Shown here piece after piece: positions 1 through 6,740 of a stretch of 47,080 bases of DNA. This DNA comes from an uncultured Eubacteriales bacterium (GTDB lineage: Bacteria > Bacillota > Clostridia > Christensenellales > CAG-138), in contig UQGA01000014.1 of assembly GCA_900540495.1 (NCBI GenBank), positions 1 to 47,080 on the forward strand, given 5' to 3'. Positions within the stretch are counted from its first letter, which is position 1. Every line of letters begins with the position of its first letter. Made by a program: the position numbers and the translations under genes. A model generated the notes under the pieces. It was not told the origin of the DNA and searched no databases. It was given only the letters and a program-made list of their open reading frames with translations.

Positions 1-2
1 TA

Positions 3-225
3 CAGAAGACTTTTTCTTTTGCTTCTTTTCTTTTTCTTCTGAAAAAGAAAAGAAGAAGCACACACAAATAAACGATTCGCGGTTGCCGCCCGAACCCGGC
101 GTGGCTCGGGGACGCGGGCGGACCCGAACCGGCGCGAGCGTTCGGACGCCCGCAGTCCTTCCCCTTTTCAGAAGACTTTTTCTTTTGCTTCTTTTCTTTT
201 TCTTCCGAAAAAGAAAAGAAGAAGC
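3..225. repeat. Two copies of a pyrimidine/purine hairpin repeat
   Basis: A 57-bp block occurs at 3-59 and again at 169-225, with one difference (TTCTGAA against TTCCGAA at the loop). Each copy holds a long inverted repeat: an arm of CTTCTTTTCTTTTTCTTC type pairs with GAAAAAGAAAAGAAG. The DNA between the copies is GC-rich and shows no gene. The copies could be terminators for genes to the left of the window, because pyrimidine-rich hairpins of the same style recur in other intergenic gaps (27611-27642, for example). No gene is seen in 1-302. Confidence 0.75.
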
Positions 226-274
226 AGAAAAGCCGGAAAGATAAGGGAGAGCGAAAACGACCCCGAGCGAAAGC

Positions 275-296
275 AAAACAGGGGCGAAAGCCCCTG
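275..296 (-). terminator. Rho-independent terminator of the Arc/SPFH operon
   Basis: Read on the minus strand, CAGGGGC-TTTC-GCCCCTG forms a 7-bp GC stem with a tetraloop, followed by TTTTG. It begins 6 bases after the stop codon of the Arc-like gene. Confidence 0.75.
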
Positions 297-302
297 CAGG
301 AA

Positions 303-515
303 TCATTCCAGATCGAGCTTTGGCGGGACGTCCAGCGCATCCGGCGCGTAGCCGCCGTTCTTCTTTCGTTGGCGCACGCACTCGGTGAGCAGATATTCGA
401 TCTGCCCGTTGACGGAGCGGAAATCATCCTCAGCCCAGGCGGCGATGGCCTGATAGAGCTTTGGCGACAGACGCAACGGAATCTGCTTTTTCTGCAAATC
501 GTTCATGCCGCTCAT
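303..515 (-). CDS. Arc-like ribbon-helix-helix DNA-binding protein
   Basis: A 70-residue basic protein with an N-terminal beta strand (KKQIPLRLSPKLYQAI) and two helices ending in a basic RQRKK stretch. This is the pattern of Arc/MetJ ribbon-helix-helix proteins that handle DNA as dimers. The ATG at 515 was chosen because GAGG lies 6 bases upstream; a second ATG three codons later is possible. The gene starts 8 bases after the SPFH gene stops and shares its promoter, so the two are probably co-expressed. The protein could regulate the operon, but the operator seen upstream is a long palindrome not typical of Arc proteins, so this is unproven. Confidence 0.75.
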   Translation of the reverse strand: MSGMNDLQKKQIPLRLSPKLYQAIAAWAEDDFRSVNGQIEYLLTECVRQRKKNGGYAPDALDVPPKLDLE

Positions 516-523
516 GGCGCGCC

Positions 524-1543
524 TCAGTAGAGACTGCCGGTGTTGACGATGGGCTGCGCATCCCGATTGCCGCACAGCACGACGAGCAGGTTGGAGACCA
601 TGGCGGCCTTGCGCTCCTCGTCGAGCGTCACCATCCGGTTCTCGTTCAATCGCTCAAGCGCCATTTCCACCATGCCGACGGCGCCGTCAACGATCATTTT
701 GCGCGCGTCGATGATCGCGGAGGCCTGCTGGCGTTGCAGCATGGCGGCGGCGATTTCCGGCGCATAGGCGAGGTACGTGATGCGCGCCTCCAGGATCTCC
801 AGGCCGGCCTCGACCACCTTCTGCTGAAGCTCGTCGCGGATGCGCGCGGCGACAACCTCGCTCGAACCGCGCAGGCTGCCCTCGTCGGCGACCCCGTCGC
901 CGGTGGTGTCCACGTTAGGCGCGACATCGTATGGGTAAATGCGCACGATGTTGCGCACCGCGCTGTCGCACTGGAGCGAAAGGTATTCCTTGTAGTTGTC
1001 CACGTTGAAGACGGCCCGGGCCGTATCCACCACGCGCCACATCACCGCAATGCCGATCTCGACCGGATTGCCGAGACAGTCGTTGATCTTCTGACGACTG
1101 TTGTTGAGCGTCATGATCTTGAGCGAAAGCCGCTTGTTGACCAGGTTGACCGTGTTTGAGCCGGACCCGGCGGCGACCACGATGGAATGATTCTTGTTGC
1201 CGTCCACATCATTGCTCTGCCCCAGCTTGGTCTTGGCGGCGGGGTTTACGCTCACGCAAAACGGATTTACAAAGTAAAAACCGTCGCCCTTCAGCGTGCC
1301 GACGTACCGCCCAAACAGCGTCAGCACCAGCGCCTCCTGCGGCCCCAGCACCTTCAGCCCCAAAAAAGGAATCCAGCCGATCAGCAGCCAGACCAACCCC
1401 ACTGCAAACAGCGGCACACTGTCGATGCGCTCCTCCAGCACGCCGCTGCAAATGCATGCGGCAAGCGCCGCCAGGTAGAGCAGTATTGCGATTATCAGGA
1501 CGACCATGCCATGCTTTTTGTTCTCGAGCACGATTTCCTTCAT
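524..1543 (-). CDS. SPFH/band-7 domain membrane protein
   Basis: A 339-residue protein with two N-terminal hydrophobic segments (about residues 12-35 and 44-65), then the motif GLKVLGPQEALVLTLFGRYV, which opens a band-7/SPFH domain, and a long helical region rich in E, A and R (about residues 230-310). SPFH proteins assemble into large membrane rings that organise microdomains and interact with proteases. The ATG at 1543 has GGAGGT 7 bases upstream; an in-frame GTG three codons earlier overlaps that site and is less likely. The pairing with an Arc-like protein suggests a small regulated membrane-stress unit, which is inference. Confidence 0.85.
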   Translation of the reverse strand: MKEIVLENKKHGMVVLIIAILLYLAALAACICSGVLEERIDSVPLFAVGLVWLLIGWIPFLGLKVLGPQEALVLTLFGRYVGTLKGDGFYFVNPFCVSVNPAAKTKLGQSNDVDGNKNHSIVVAAGSGSNTVNLVNKRLSLKIMTLNNSRQKINDCLGNPVEIGIAVMWRVVDTARAVFNVDNYKEYLSLQCDSAVRNIVRIYPYDVAPNVDTTGDGVADEGSLRGSSEVVAARIRDELQQKVVEAGLEILEARITYLAYAPEIAAAMLQRQQASAIIDARKMIVDGAVGMVEMALERLNENRMVTLDEERKAAMVSNLLVVLCGNRDAQPIVNTGSLY

Positions 1544-1558
1544 ACAACCCACCTCCAG

Positions 1559-1599
1559 TTTGATATCATCATGATATCAAACAAATATCTGCGTGTCAA
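1559..1599 (-). promoter_or_regulatory. Promoter with -10 inside a perfect palindrome (SPFH operon)
   Basis: On the minus strand TTGACA (1594-1599) and TATCAT (1571-1576) are 17 bp apart. The -10 lies within a perfect inverted repeat at 1559-1581: arm TTTGATATCA, 3-bp centre, arm TGATATCAAA. A dimeric repressor bound there would cover the -10 and the start point. The leader would be about 20 nt. The repressor is not identified. Confidence 0.8.
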
Positions 1600-1679
1600 G
1601 TCCCTTTTCTTCTCCTTTTTTAGAAGAAAAACCTGCGCAAAGCGCGGAAAAGGAGATGGAATCCTTGAAGACGGCAGCA

Positions 1680-1745
1680 ATGGATCGGCGGACCGCCCCG
1701 CGATGGATCGGCGGACCGCCCCGCGATGGATCGGCGGACCGCCCC
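1680..1745. repeat. 23-bp tandem repeat, about 2.9 copies
   Basis: The unit ATGGATCGGCGGACCGCCCC plus GCG is repeated at 1680, 1703 and 1726 (last copy incomplete). Each unit contains the self-complementary core CGGCGGACCGCC. The repeats sit in the 1600-1850 gap between the divergent SPFH and DUF5655 genes, where no gene is seen. Confidence 0.85.
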
Positions 1746-1851
1746 GCCCCCCTGCTTTTCCTTCTCCGAAAGAAACGCGAAGGAAACGGGGGCAAGCGAA
1801 GCGGCGGCGCGCCCACGAGAACGGCGCGCGCCCACGGGTACGGCGAAAGCG

Positions 1852-1880
1852 TTGCGATACAGCGCGCCGGGTGATATACT
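1852..1880 (+). promoter_or_regulatory. Sigma-A promoter of the DUF5655 gene
   Basis: TTGCGA (1852-1857) and TATACT (1875-1880) are separated by 17 bp, about 37 bases before the ATG of the DUF5655 gene. Confidence 0.7.
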
Positions 1881-1916
1881 TTTTCCAGAATCCGGGAGGA
1901 GGGCGGCCGGCGGACA

Positions 1917-2321
1917 ATGGAGGCGCATCCGGACATACATCCGGACGAGATCCGGTTTTTTGAGCAGGCGGAGCGGACGACGCTGCTGCCGCTGTACGCG
2001 CTGTTGCGGCAGGCGCTGCGCGCGCGCTGCAACCCGGTGGAGATCCGCGTGCAGCGGACGCAGATCTCCTTTTATAACCGCCGCCTGTTCGGCGCGGTCT
2101 CCTTTTTGCCGGCGCGGCGCGGGCTGGGGCGGCGCACGCCCTATTTGACGGTGACGTTCGGGTTGGGATACCGGCTGGATTCGCCGCGCGTCGATGCGGC
2201 GGTGGAAGCCTATCCGGGGCGCTGGACGCATCACGTTGTCGTGACGGAAGCGGCCCGGATTGATGACGAGCTGCTCGCGTGGCTGGCGGAAGCCGCGGCG
2301 TTTTCGGCGGCCAAGCGTTAG
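1917..2321 (+). CDS. DUF5655 domain protein
   Basis: A 134-residue soluble protein. The central part (FYNRRLFGAVSFLP, then TPYLTVTFGLGYRLDSPRVD) and the segment GRWTHHVVV followed by IDDELLAWLAEAAAF match what I remember of DUF5655 proteins, a family of unknown role. There is no signal peptide or membrane segment. A purine-rich GGGAGGAGGG lies about 15 bases before the ATG, rather far for a ribosome binding site; no better start is visible. It has its own promoter and is followed by the TetR gene with its separate promoter. Confidence 0.75.
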   Translation: MEAHPDIHPDEIRFFEQAERTTLLPLYALLRQALRARCNPVEIRVQRTQISFYNRRLFGAVSFLPARRGLGRRTPYLTVTFGLGYRLDSPRVDAAVEAYPGRWTHHVVVTEAARIDDELLAWLAEAAAFSAAKR

Positions 2322-2356
2322 CGACCGGCGCCGGCGGCGGGAGCGCCGCGGACGCC

Positions 2357-2385
2357 TTGCCGTGCGGCGGCGTTCGTGCTATACT
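2357..2385 (+). promoter_or_regulatory. Promoter directly abutting the TetR start codon
   Basis: TTGCCG (2357-2362), a 17-bp spacer and TATACT (2380-2385). The -10 ends 6 bases before the ATG at 2392, so transcription would start at or within one or two bases of the A of the start codon, giving a leaderless mRNA. Confidence 0.75.
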
Positions 2386-2391
2386 GTGCGC

Positions 2392-2967
2392 ATGAAGACA
2401 CGCGACGGGGGACATTTGAAGGAGGAGCTGATCCTTGCGGGTATCCGTGAGATCGAAGCGCACGGCGTGCGCGGGTTCTCGTTGCGCCGGGTGGCGAAGA
2501 AGTGCAATGTGTCCTGTGCGGCGCCCTACAAACATTTTACCGATCTGAATGTTTTTTTCCTTGCCATCGTCCGCTACATCAACCAGCAATGGTATCTGCG
2601 GCAGGACCGCATCATCCGGGCGTATCCGGACGATCCGCGGCGCCAGCTCACGGAGATCAGCGTGGAGTATATCGACTTTTTGATGGACAACCCGCATTTC
2701 CGCTCGATCATCATGCTGCGCGAAGAGGATATCAGCCCGGAGATGCAGCACGAGAAAGCGGCGCTCAGCGTGGGTACGGCGCGGTGCATCCGCGCGTATT
2801 GCCGCAGCGTCGGCATGCCGCACGACGTGGAGGTGCGGAAGACCTTTCTGGTTCGCTCCATTATCTATGGCGCGGCGCTGATGTTCGACAACGGGGAGCT
2901 TCCCTATACGGAGGAAAACAAGCGCAACGTCTGGCTGCTGATCGACCGCGAGTTCGACCTGCCGTAG
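2392..2967 (+). CDS. TetR/AcrR family transcriptional regulator
   Basis: A 191-residue protein. Residues 10-55 form the TetR N-terminal helix-turn-helix: LILAGIREIEAHGVRGFSLR followed by VAKKCNVSCAAPYKHF, with the characteristic YKHF at the end of the recognition helix. The rest is helical, as in the ligand-binding half (about residues 56-191). No ribosome binding site precedes the ATG because the promoter -10 is only 6 bases away. It is convergent with the NCS2 permease gene and may not control it. The ligand is unknown. Confidence 0.9.
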   Translation: MKTRDGGHLKEELILAGIREIEAHGVRGFSLRRVAKKCNVSCAAPYKHFTDLNVFFLAIVRYINQQWYLRQDRIIRAYPDDPRRQLTEISVEYIDFLMDNPHFRSIIMLREEDISPEMQHEKAALSVGTARCIRAYCRSVGMPHDVEVRKTFLVRSIIYGAALMFDNGELPYTEENKRNVWLLIDREFDLP

Positions 2968-3084
2968 CCGCCCGATCCCCTTCCCGCGCGTTCCTGCCGA
3001 TCCATGAAAATTCATCCGCAACGGGCATGCCGCAACGGGTGCAGAGGCGCCGAAGGCGCGCTTTCCGTCCCGGATGGCGCCGTC

Positions 3085-3114
3085 CCCTGCCGCCGGTCAG
3101 GCAGGGTCTTTTTC
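3085..3114 (+). terminator. Terminator of the TetR gene
   Basis: CCCTGCC-GCCGGTCA-GGCAGGG followed by TCTTTTTC. The U-run lies on the plus strand, and the hairpin overlaps the last codons of the convergent permease gene. Confidence 0.65.
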
Positions 3115-4476
3115 GCGCGGCAGGACGAGGTTGAGCAGCACCGCCATGATGGTGGCGATGACCACCGGCGATTTGCCGAAGATCATGGCAACCTCCTCCG
3201 GGAACTGGCTGAGCGCGGCGGAGGACTGCGAGATGCCGACGCCCAGCGCGGCTGAGAGACCCACGATGGTCGTATTGCGCGCGTTGAGCTTTTCGGAAGC
3301 GATGAGCTTCATGCCCGTCATGGCGATGGTTGAGAATACGGTGACCGTCGCGCCGCCGAGCACGCACTGCGGGATGGTGGTGAGGATGGCGGCGAACTTC
3401 GGGGAAATGCCCGCCAGCAGGAGGAAAGCGCCCGTGATGGCGAATACGGTGCGGTTGACGACCCGGTTGGTGGCCACGATGCCGACGTTTTGGGAATAGG
3501 TAGCGGTGGGCAGCCCGCCGAAGAGCGCCGCGAGCATGTTGGCCGCACCGTAGCAGACGATGCCGCCCTGCAGTTCGCGCGTGGTGGGCTCCCGGCCAAG
3601 GCCGCCTACGGTCGTGGCGGTGAAATCGCCGATGGCCTGGATGGAGTTGATGGCGAACAGCAGGCCCAGCGCGATGCAGGAGGCCGGTTCGAACGTCACG
3701 CCGAAATGCAGGAACTGCGGCAGCGCGAACCATGCCGCATCCGCCACGTTGGAAAACTCGACCATGCCGAACAGGAGCGCCACGAGATAGCCGCCCGCCA
3801 TGCCGAGCAGGATGGAAGCGAGCTTGCAGATCCCCTTGCCGAAGTAATTGAGCGCCACGACCGCCGCCAGCGTCAACCCTGCGATCAGCCAGTTCTGCCA
3901 GGAGCCGTAGACCAGCGCTTCCGTCATGCCGCCGAGCTCGACGATCTGCGCATAGGTGTTGCTTGCGCCGCCGGCCATGTAGTTGATCGCCGTAGGGTAG
4001 AGTGAAAGGCCGATGGTAAAGACCACCGTGCCGGTGATGACCGGCGGAAACAGCACCCGGATCTGCTTGACGAACAGCCCGACGAGGACGGCCACGAGCC
4101 CGCCCACCATCATGGCGCCGGCGATGGCGGCGATTCCGCCGCCGGATGCGGCGACCGCCTGCATGCTGGGCACATAGGCGAAGCTGACGCCCATGATGAC
4201 CGGCAATCCGGAGCCGAAGCGGCCGGCGATGGGATAGAGCTGCAACAGCGTGGAAACGGCGGACATGATCAGCGACGCCTGGATCAGGAATACCTGGTCG
4301 CCGGCGGAGAGCCCAACGGCGTTGGCGATGATGATGGCGGGCGTCACGCAGCCCACGATCATGGCGACCAAATGTTGCAACGCGAGGGATATGGCGGTGC
4401 CGGCGGGCGGTCTGCCGTCGAGCCGGAACAAGGCCTCCTGGCTGGATGCGGTTTTGCGCGGCGGTTTTTCGACCAT
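3097..4476 (-). CDS. NCS2 family purine permease (xanthine/urate type)
   Basis: A 459-residue protein with about 14 hydrophobic segments and the NCS2 layout. The region ALQHLVAMIVGCVTPAIIIA near the N-terminus is the conserved TM1 stretch with QH. TATYSQNVGIVATNRVVNR matches the NCS2 signature on TM10, where a QN pair points to xanthine/urate rather than uracil carriers (which have E-N-I-G). The FAINSIQAIGDFTATT segment corresponds to TM8, including the conserved acidic residue. It would import a purine base with H+ or Na+. The ATG has AGGAGGT about 12 bases upstream. No purine riboswitch is visible in the leader. Exact substrate is uncertain. Confidence 0.9.
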   Translation of the reverse strand: MVEKPPRKTASSQEALFRLDGRPPAGTAISLALQHLVAMIVGCVTPAIIIANAVGLSAGDQVFLIQASLIMSAVSTLLQLYPIAGRFGSGLPVIMGVSFAYVPSMQAVAASGGGIAAIAGAMMVGGLVAVLVGLFVKQIRVLFPPVITGTVVFTIGLSLYPTAINYMAGGASNTYAQIVELGGMTEALVYGSWQNWLIAGLTLAAVVALNYFGKGICKLASILLGMAGGYLVALLFGMVEFSNVADAAWFALPQFLHFGVTFEPASCIALGLLFAINSIQAIGDFTATTVGGLGREPTTRELQGGIVCYGAANMLAALFGGLPTATYSQNVGIVATNRVVNRTVFAITGAFLLLAGISPKFAAILTTIPQCVLGGATVTVFSTIAMTGMKLIASEKLNARNTTIVGLSAALGVGISQSSAALSQFPEEVAMIFGKSPVVIATIMAVLLNLVLPREKDPA

Positions 4477-4557
4477 GATGCAGAACGACCTCCTGCTTAT
4501 TGGAATACGTGCGGGGGAATCCTGAGAAGCGTCAATGGGGATTGTCGGTATATTTTA

Positions 4558-4585
4558 ATCATACCACAGTTTTGCGCGAAAGCAA
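4558..4585 (-). promoter_or_regulatory. Promoter of the NCS2 permease
   Basis: On the minus strand TTGCTT (4580-4585) and TATGAT (4558-4563) with a 16-bp spacer, about 80 bases upstream of the permease ATG. The 4477-4793 gap holds this promoter, the divergent degV promoter and no gene. Confidence 0.6.
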
Positions 4586-4716
4586 GCGCCGGCTTTGCCG
4601 TCGCGGCATTTTGCGCGGCGGCGCCTGGAGCCGCTGCGGCCGCGGACGCCGCAGCCTGCGGCGCGGGGGCGGCAGGGCGCCCTGCATCCTTTGCGCCGTG
4701 CCGGATCTGCGCGCCG

Positions 4717-4766
4717 TTGACAAAAGGCGCGTCATCCCTTAAAATAGGTACGTTAACGGTGTTAAC
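4717..4766 (+). promoter_or_regulatory. degV promoter followed by a paired GTTAAC site
   Basis: TTGACA (4717-4722), 17-bp spacer, TAAAAT (4740-4745). Immediately downstream, at the expected start point, two copies of the self-complementary GTTAAC (4752-4757 and 4761-4766) are spaced by 3 bp, which looks like an operator. No cognate regulator is identified. Confidence 0.75.
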
Positions 4767-4793
4767 ATAAACCATTTTTCTCAGGGGGTCCCT

Positions 4794-5666
4794 ATGAGCC
4801 AATATATCATTATGACGGATTCCTCCTGCGACCTGCCCGCCGGGCTGGCTGCGGAGCTGGAACTCGAGGTCCTGCCGCTTTCCGTGCTGATCGACGGCAA
4901 GAGCTATGTCAACTATCTCGACGAGCGCGACATCACGTTTGCCGACTGCTATGCGGCGCTGCGCGCGGGCAAGAACGCAACGACCTCGGCGGTGAACGTG
5001 GAGGCGTTCGTGCAGGCGATGGAACCGCATCTGCAGGCGGGCGAGGACATCCTGTATCTGGGGTTTTCCTCGGCGTTGAGCGGCACCTATAATGCGGGCG
5101 CCGTCGCGGCGCAGCAGCTTGCCGAGAAGTATCCCGAGCGCAAGCTGTACGCGGTCGATACGCTGAGCGCCTCGATGGGACAGGGACTGCTGGTCTATCT
5201 GACCGTGCAGCAGAAGCGCGCCGGGGCGACCATCGAGCAGGCGCGCGACTATGCGGAGGCGCAGAAGCTGCACCTGTGCCACTGGTTCACGGTGGACGAC
5301 CTCAACCATCTGCATCGCGGCGGGCGCGTGTCGGCCACGTCGGCGGTGCTCGGCACGGTGCTCAACATCAAGCCCGTGCTGCATATGGATAACGAGGGGC
5401 GCCTCATCTTCATGGAAAAGGTGCGCGGCCGCCGCAACTCCATCAAGCGCATGCTTGAGAAGATGCGCGAGACCGCCATCGAGCCGGAGAAGCAGATCGT
5501 GTTCATGTCGCACGGCGACTGCCTGGAGGACGCGGAGTATCTGGCCGGGCGCATCCGCGAGGAGTGGGGCGTGAAGGATGTGGTCATCAACTACGTCGGC
5601 CCCGTGATCGGCGCGCATTCCGGGCCGGGTACGCTCGCGCTGTTCTTCCTTGGCACGGAGCGGTGA
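4794..5666 (+). CDS. DegV family fatty-acid-binding protein (first copy)
   Basis: A 290-residue protein. The N-terminus MSQYIIMTDSSCDLPAGLA carries the DegV signature (TDSSCDLP), followed by YLGFSSALSGTYNAG, which forms the lipid headgroup pocket in the family, and LHRGGRVSATSAVLGTVLNI. DegV/FakB proteins bind a fatty acid and present it to the kinase FakA for phosphorylation; no fakA is seen here. GGGGG lies 5 bases before the ATG. It is followed 7 bases later by a second, divergent DegV gene, so the two form an operon ending at the hairpin at 6558. Confidence 0.92.
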   Translation: MSQYIIMTDSSCDLPAGLAAELELEVLPLSVLIDGKSYVNYLDERDITFADCYAALRAGKNATTSAVNVEAFVQAMEPHLQAGEDILYLGFSSALSGTYNAGAVAAQQLAEKYPERKLYAVDTLSASMGQGLLVYLTVQQKRAGATIEQARDYAEAQKLHLCHWFTVDDLNHLHRGGRVSATSAVLGTVLNIKPVLHMDNEGRLIFMEKVRGRRNSIKRMLEKMRETAIEPEKQIVFMSHGDCLEDAEYLAGRIREEWGVKDVVINYVGPVIGAHSGPGTLALFFLGTER

Positions 5667-5673
5667 CGGACGG

Positions 5674-6531
5674 ATGGAACAACGGAATGCCTATCGGATC
5701 CTGGGCGACAGTTGCTGCGACGACACGGCCGAGCCGGGCGCGCTGGACTTCCTCACCCGCGTGCCGTTGACCATCGAGCTGGGCGGCGAGTCGTTTGTGG
5801 ACGACGGGACGCTGGATTGCTGCGGCATGCTGCTGGAGCGCATGCGCGTCTGCCCCGAGGCGCCGCATTCCGCCTGCCCGTCGCCGGAACGGTTTGCCGC
5901 GCTTTGCGGGGAGGGGGAGGGCGACGTATACATCGTCACGCTCTCGTCCAAACTGAGCGGCACCTACAACAGCGCCGTGCTGGGCGCGCAGATGGCGCGC
6001 GACGGCGGCTGCCGCAACAACATCCACGTGTTTGACTCCGAGAGCGCGGCAGCCGGCGAAATCGCCGTATGCCTCAAGGTGCGGGAGCTGGCGGAACAGG
6101 GGCTGCCGTTTGCGCAGGTTGTGGAGCGGACGGAGGCGTTCATCAGGAAGTTGACGACGCTGTTCGTGCTGGAAACGCTCGACGTATTCCGAAAGAACGG
6201 GCGGCTCAACCATCTGCAGGCGCTCGCCGTGGGCGCGCTCAAGATCAAGCTCGTCATGGGCGGCGAACGGGGGCAGATCGTCATGCGCGGCAAGGCGCTG
6301 ACCACGCCGCGCGCGATCACGAAGATGATCGAGCTTGTGCGGCAGGCCTGCGAGGCGCTCGACGCGACGCAGCGGACGCTGGTCATCACCCATATCAACT
6401 GCCGTGCGCGCGCGGAGGACATCCGCGACCGCCTGCTGGCGGCCTGCCCGTTCGGACGGTGGATGATCTGCGAGGGCGGCGGCATCAGCACCATGTACGG
6501 CAACGACGGCGGCATCATCCTCGCGTTCTGA
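5674..6531 (+). CDS. DegV family protein (second, divergent copy)
   Basis: A 285-residue paralogue of the preceding gene. YRILGDSCCDDT replaces the usual TDSSCDLP, but VTLSSKLSGTYNSAVLGAQ and VFRKNGRLNHLQALAVGALK preserve the DegV pocket and the second-domain motif. Cysteine residues are more frequent than in the first copy. The ATG at 5674 was chosen because an earlier in-frame start would overlap the upstream gene and give an atypical N-terminus; GGAG lies about 14 bases upstream. The divergent first motif suggests a different lipid preference, which is inference. Confidence 0.88.
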   Translation: MEQRNAYRILGDSCCDDTAEPGALDFLTRVPLTIELGGESFVDDGTLDCCGMLLERMRVCPEAPHSACPSPERFAALCGEGEGDVYIVTLSSKLSGTYNSAVLGAQMARDGGCRNNIHVFDSESAAAGEIAVCLKVRELAEQGLPFAQVVERTEAFIRKLTTLFVLETLDVFRKNGRLNHLQALAVGALKIKLVMGGERGQIVMRGKALTTPRAITKMIELVRQACEALDATQRTLVITHINCRARAEDIRDRLLAACPFGRWMICEGGGISTMYGNDGGIILAF

Positions 6532-6557
6532 GGGCCGCCGGGCGAAGCGGAACGCAT

Positions 6558-6601
6558 CGTGGCCGGGAGCGGCGGAATACGTCGTCCCCGGCCACGGTTT
6601 T
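6558..6601 (+). terminator. Terminator after the degV pair
   Basis: CGTGGCCGGG pairs perfectly with CCCGGCCACG across a 19-base loop, followed by GTTTTG. Confidence 0.65.
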
Positions 6602-6695
6602 GTGGCGCCGTCGCAAAACGGCGCAGGATCGGGATACTTTCACAGTCTTTTCGCTTTTTGCGACGCAAAATTGGGTGGCGGAGCAGCGGCGCATA

Positions 6696-6704
6696 TGCTA
6701 TACT
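6696..6704 (+). promoter_or_regulatory. Extended -10 promoter of secA
   Basis: TGCTATACT is an extended -10 (TGn plus TATACT at 6699-6704), about 37 bases before the secA ATG. No convincing -35 is found at 17 bp, as is usual for extended -10 promoters. Confidence 0.6.
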
Positions 6705-6740
6705 GTATCTTTAGGAACTTATGCAAATAAGGAGCAGGCA

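Noticed and set aside
1540..3021. A 493-codon minus-strand open frame over the DUF5655 and TetR genes
   Set aside because: No domain, composition-driven, and antisense to two recognisable proteins with promoters.
4477..4560. Purine riboswitch before the NCS2 permease
   Set aside because: The leader lacks the conserved aptamer core and paired loops; only a promoter and ribosome binding site are seen.
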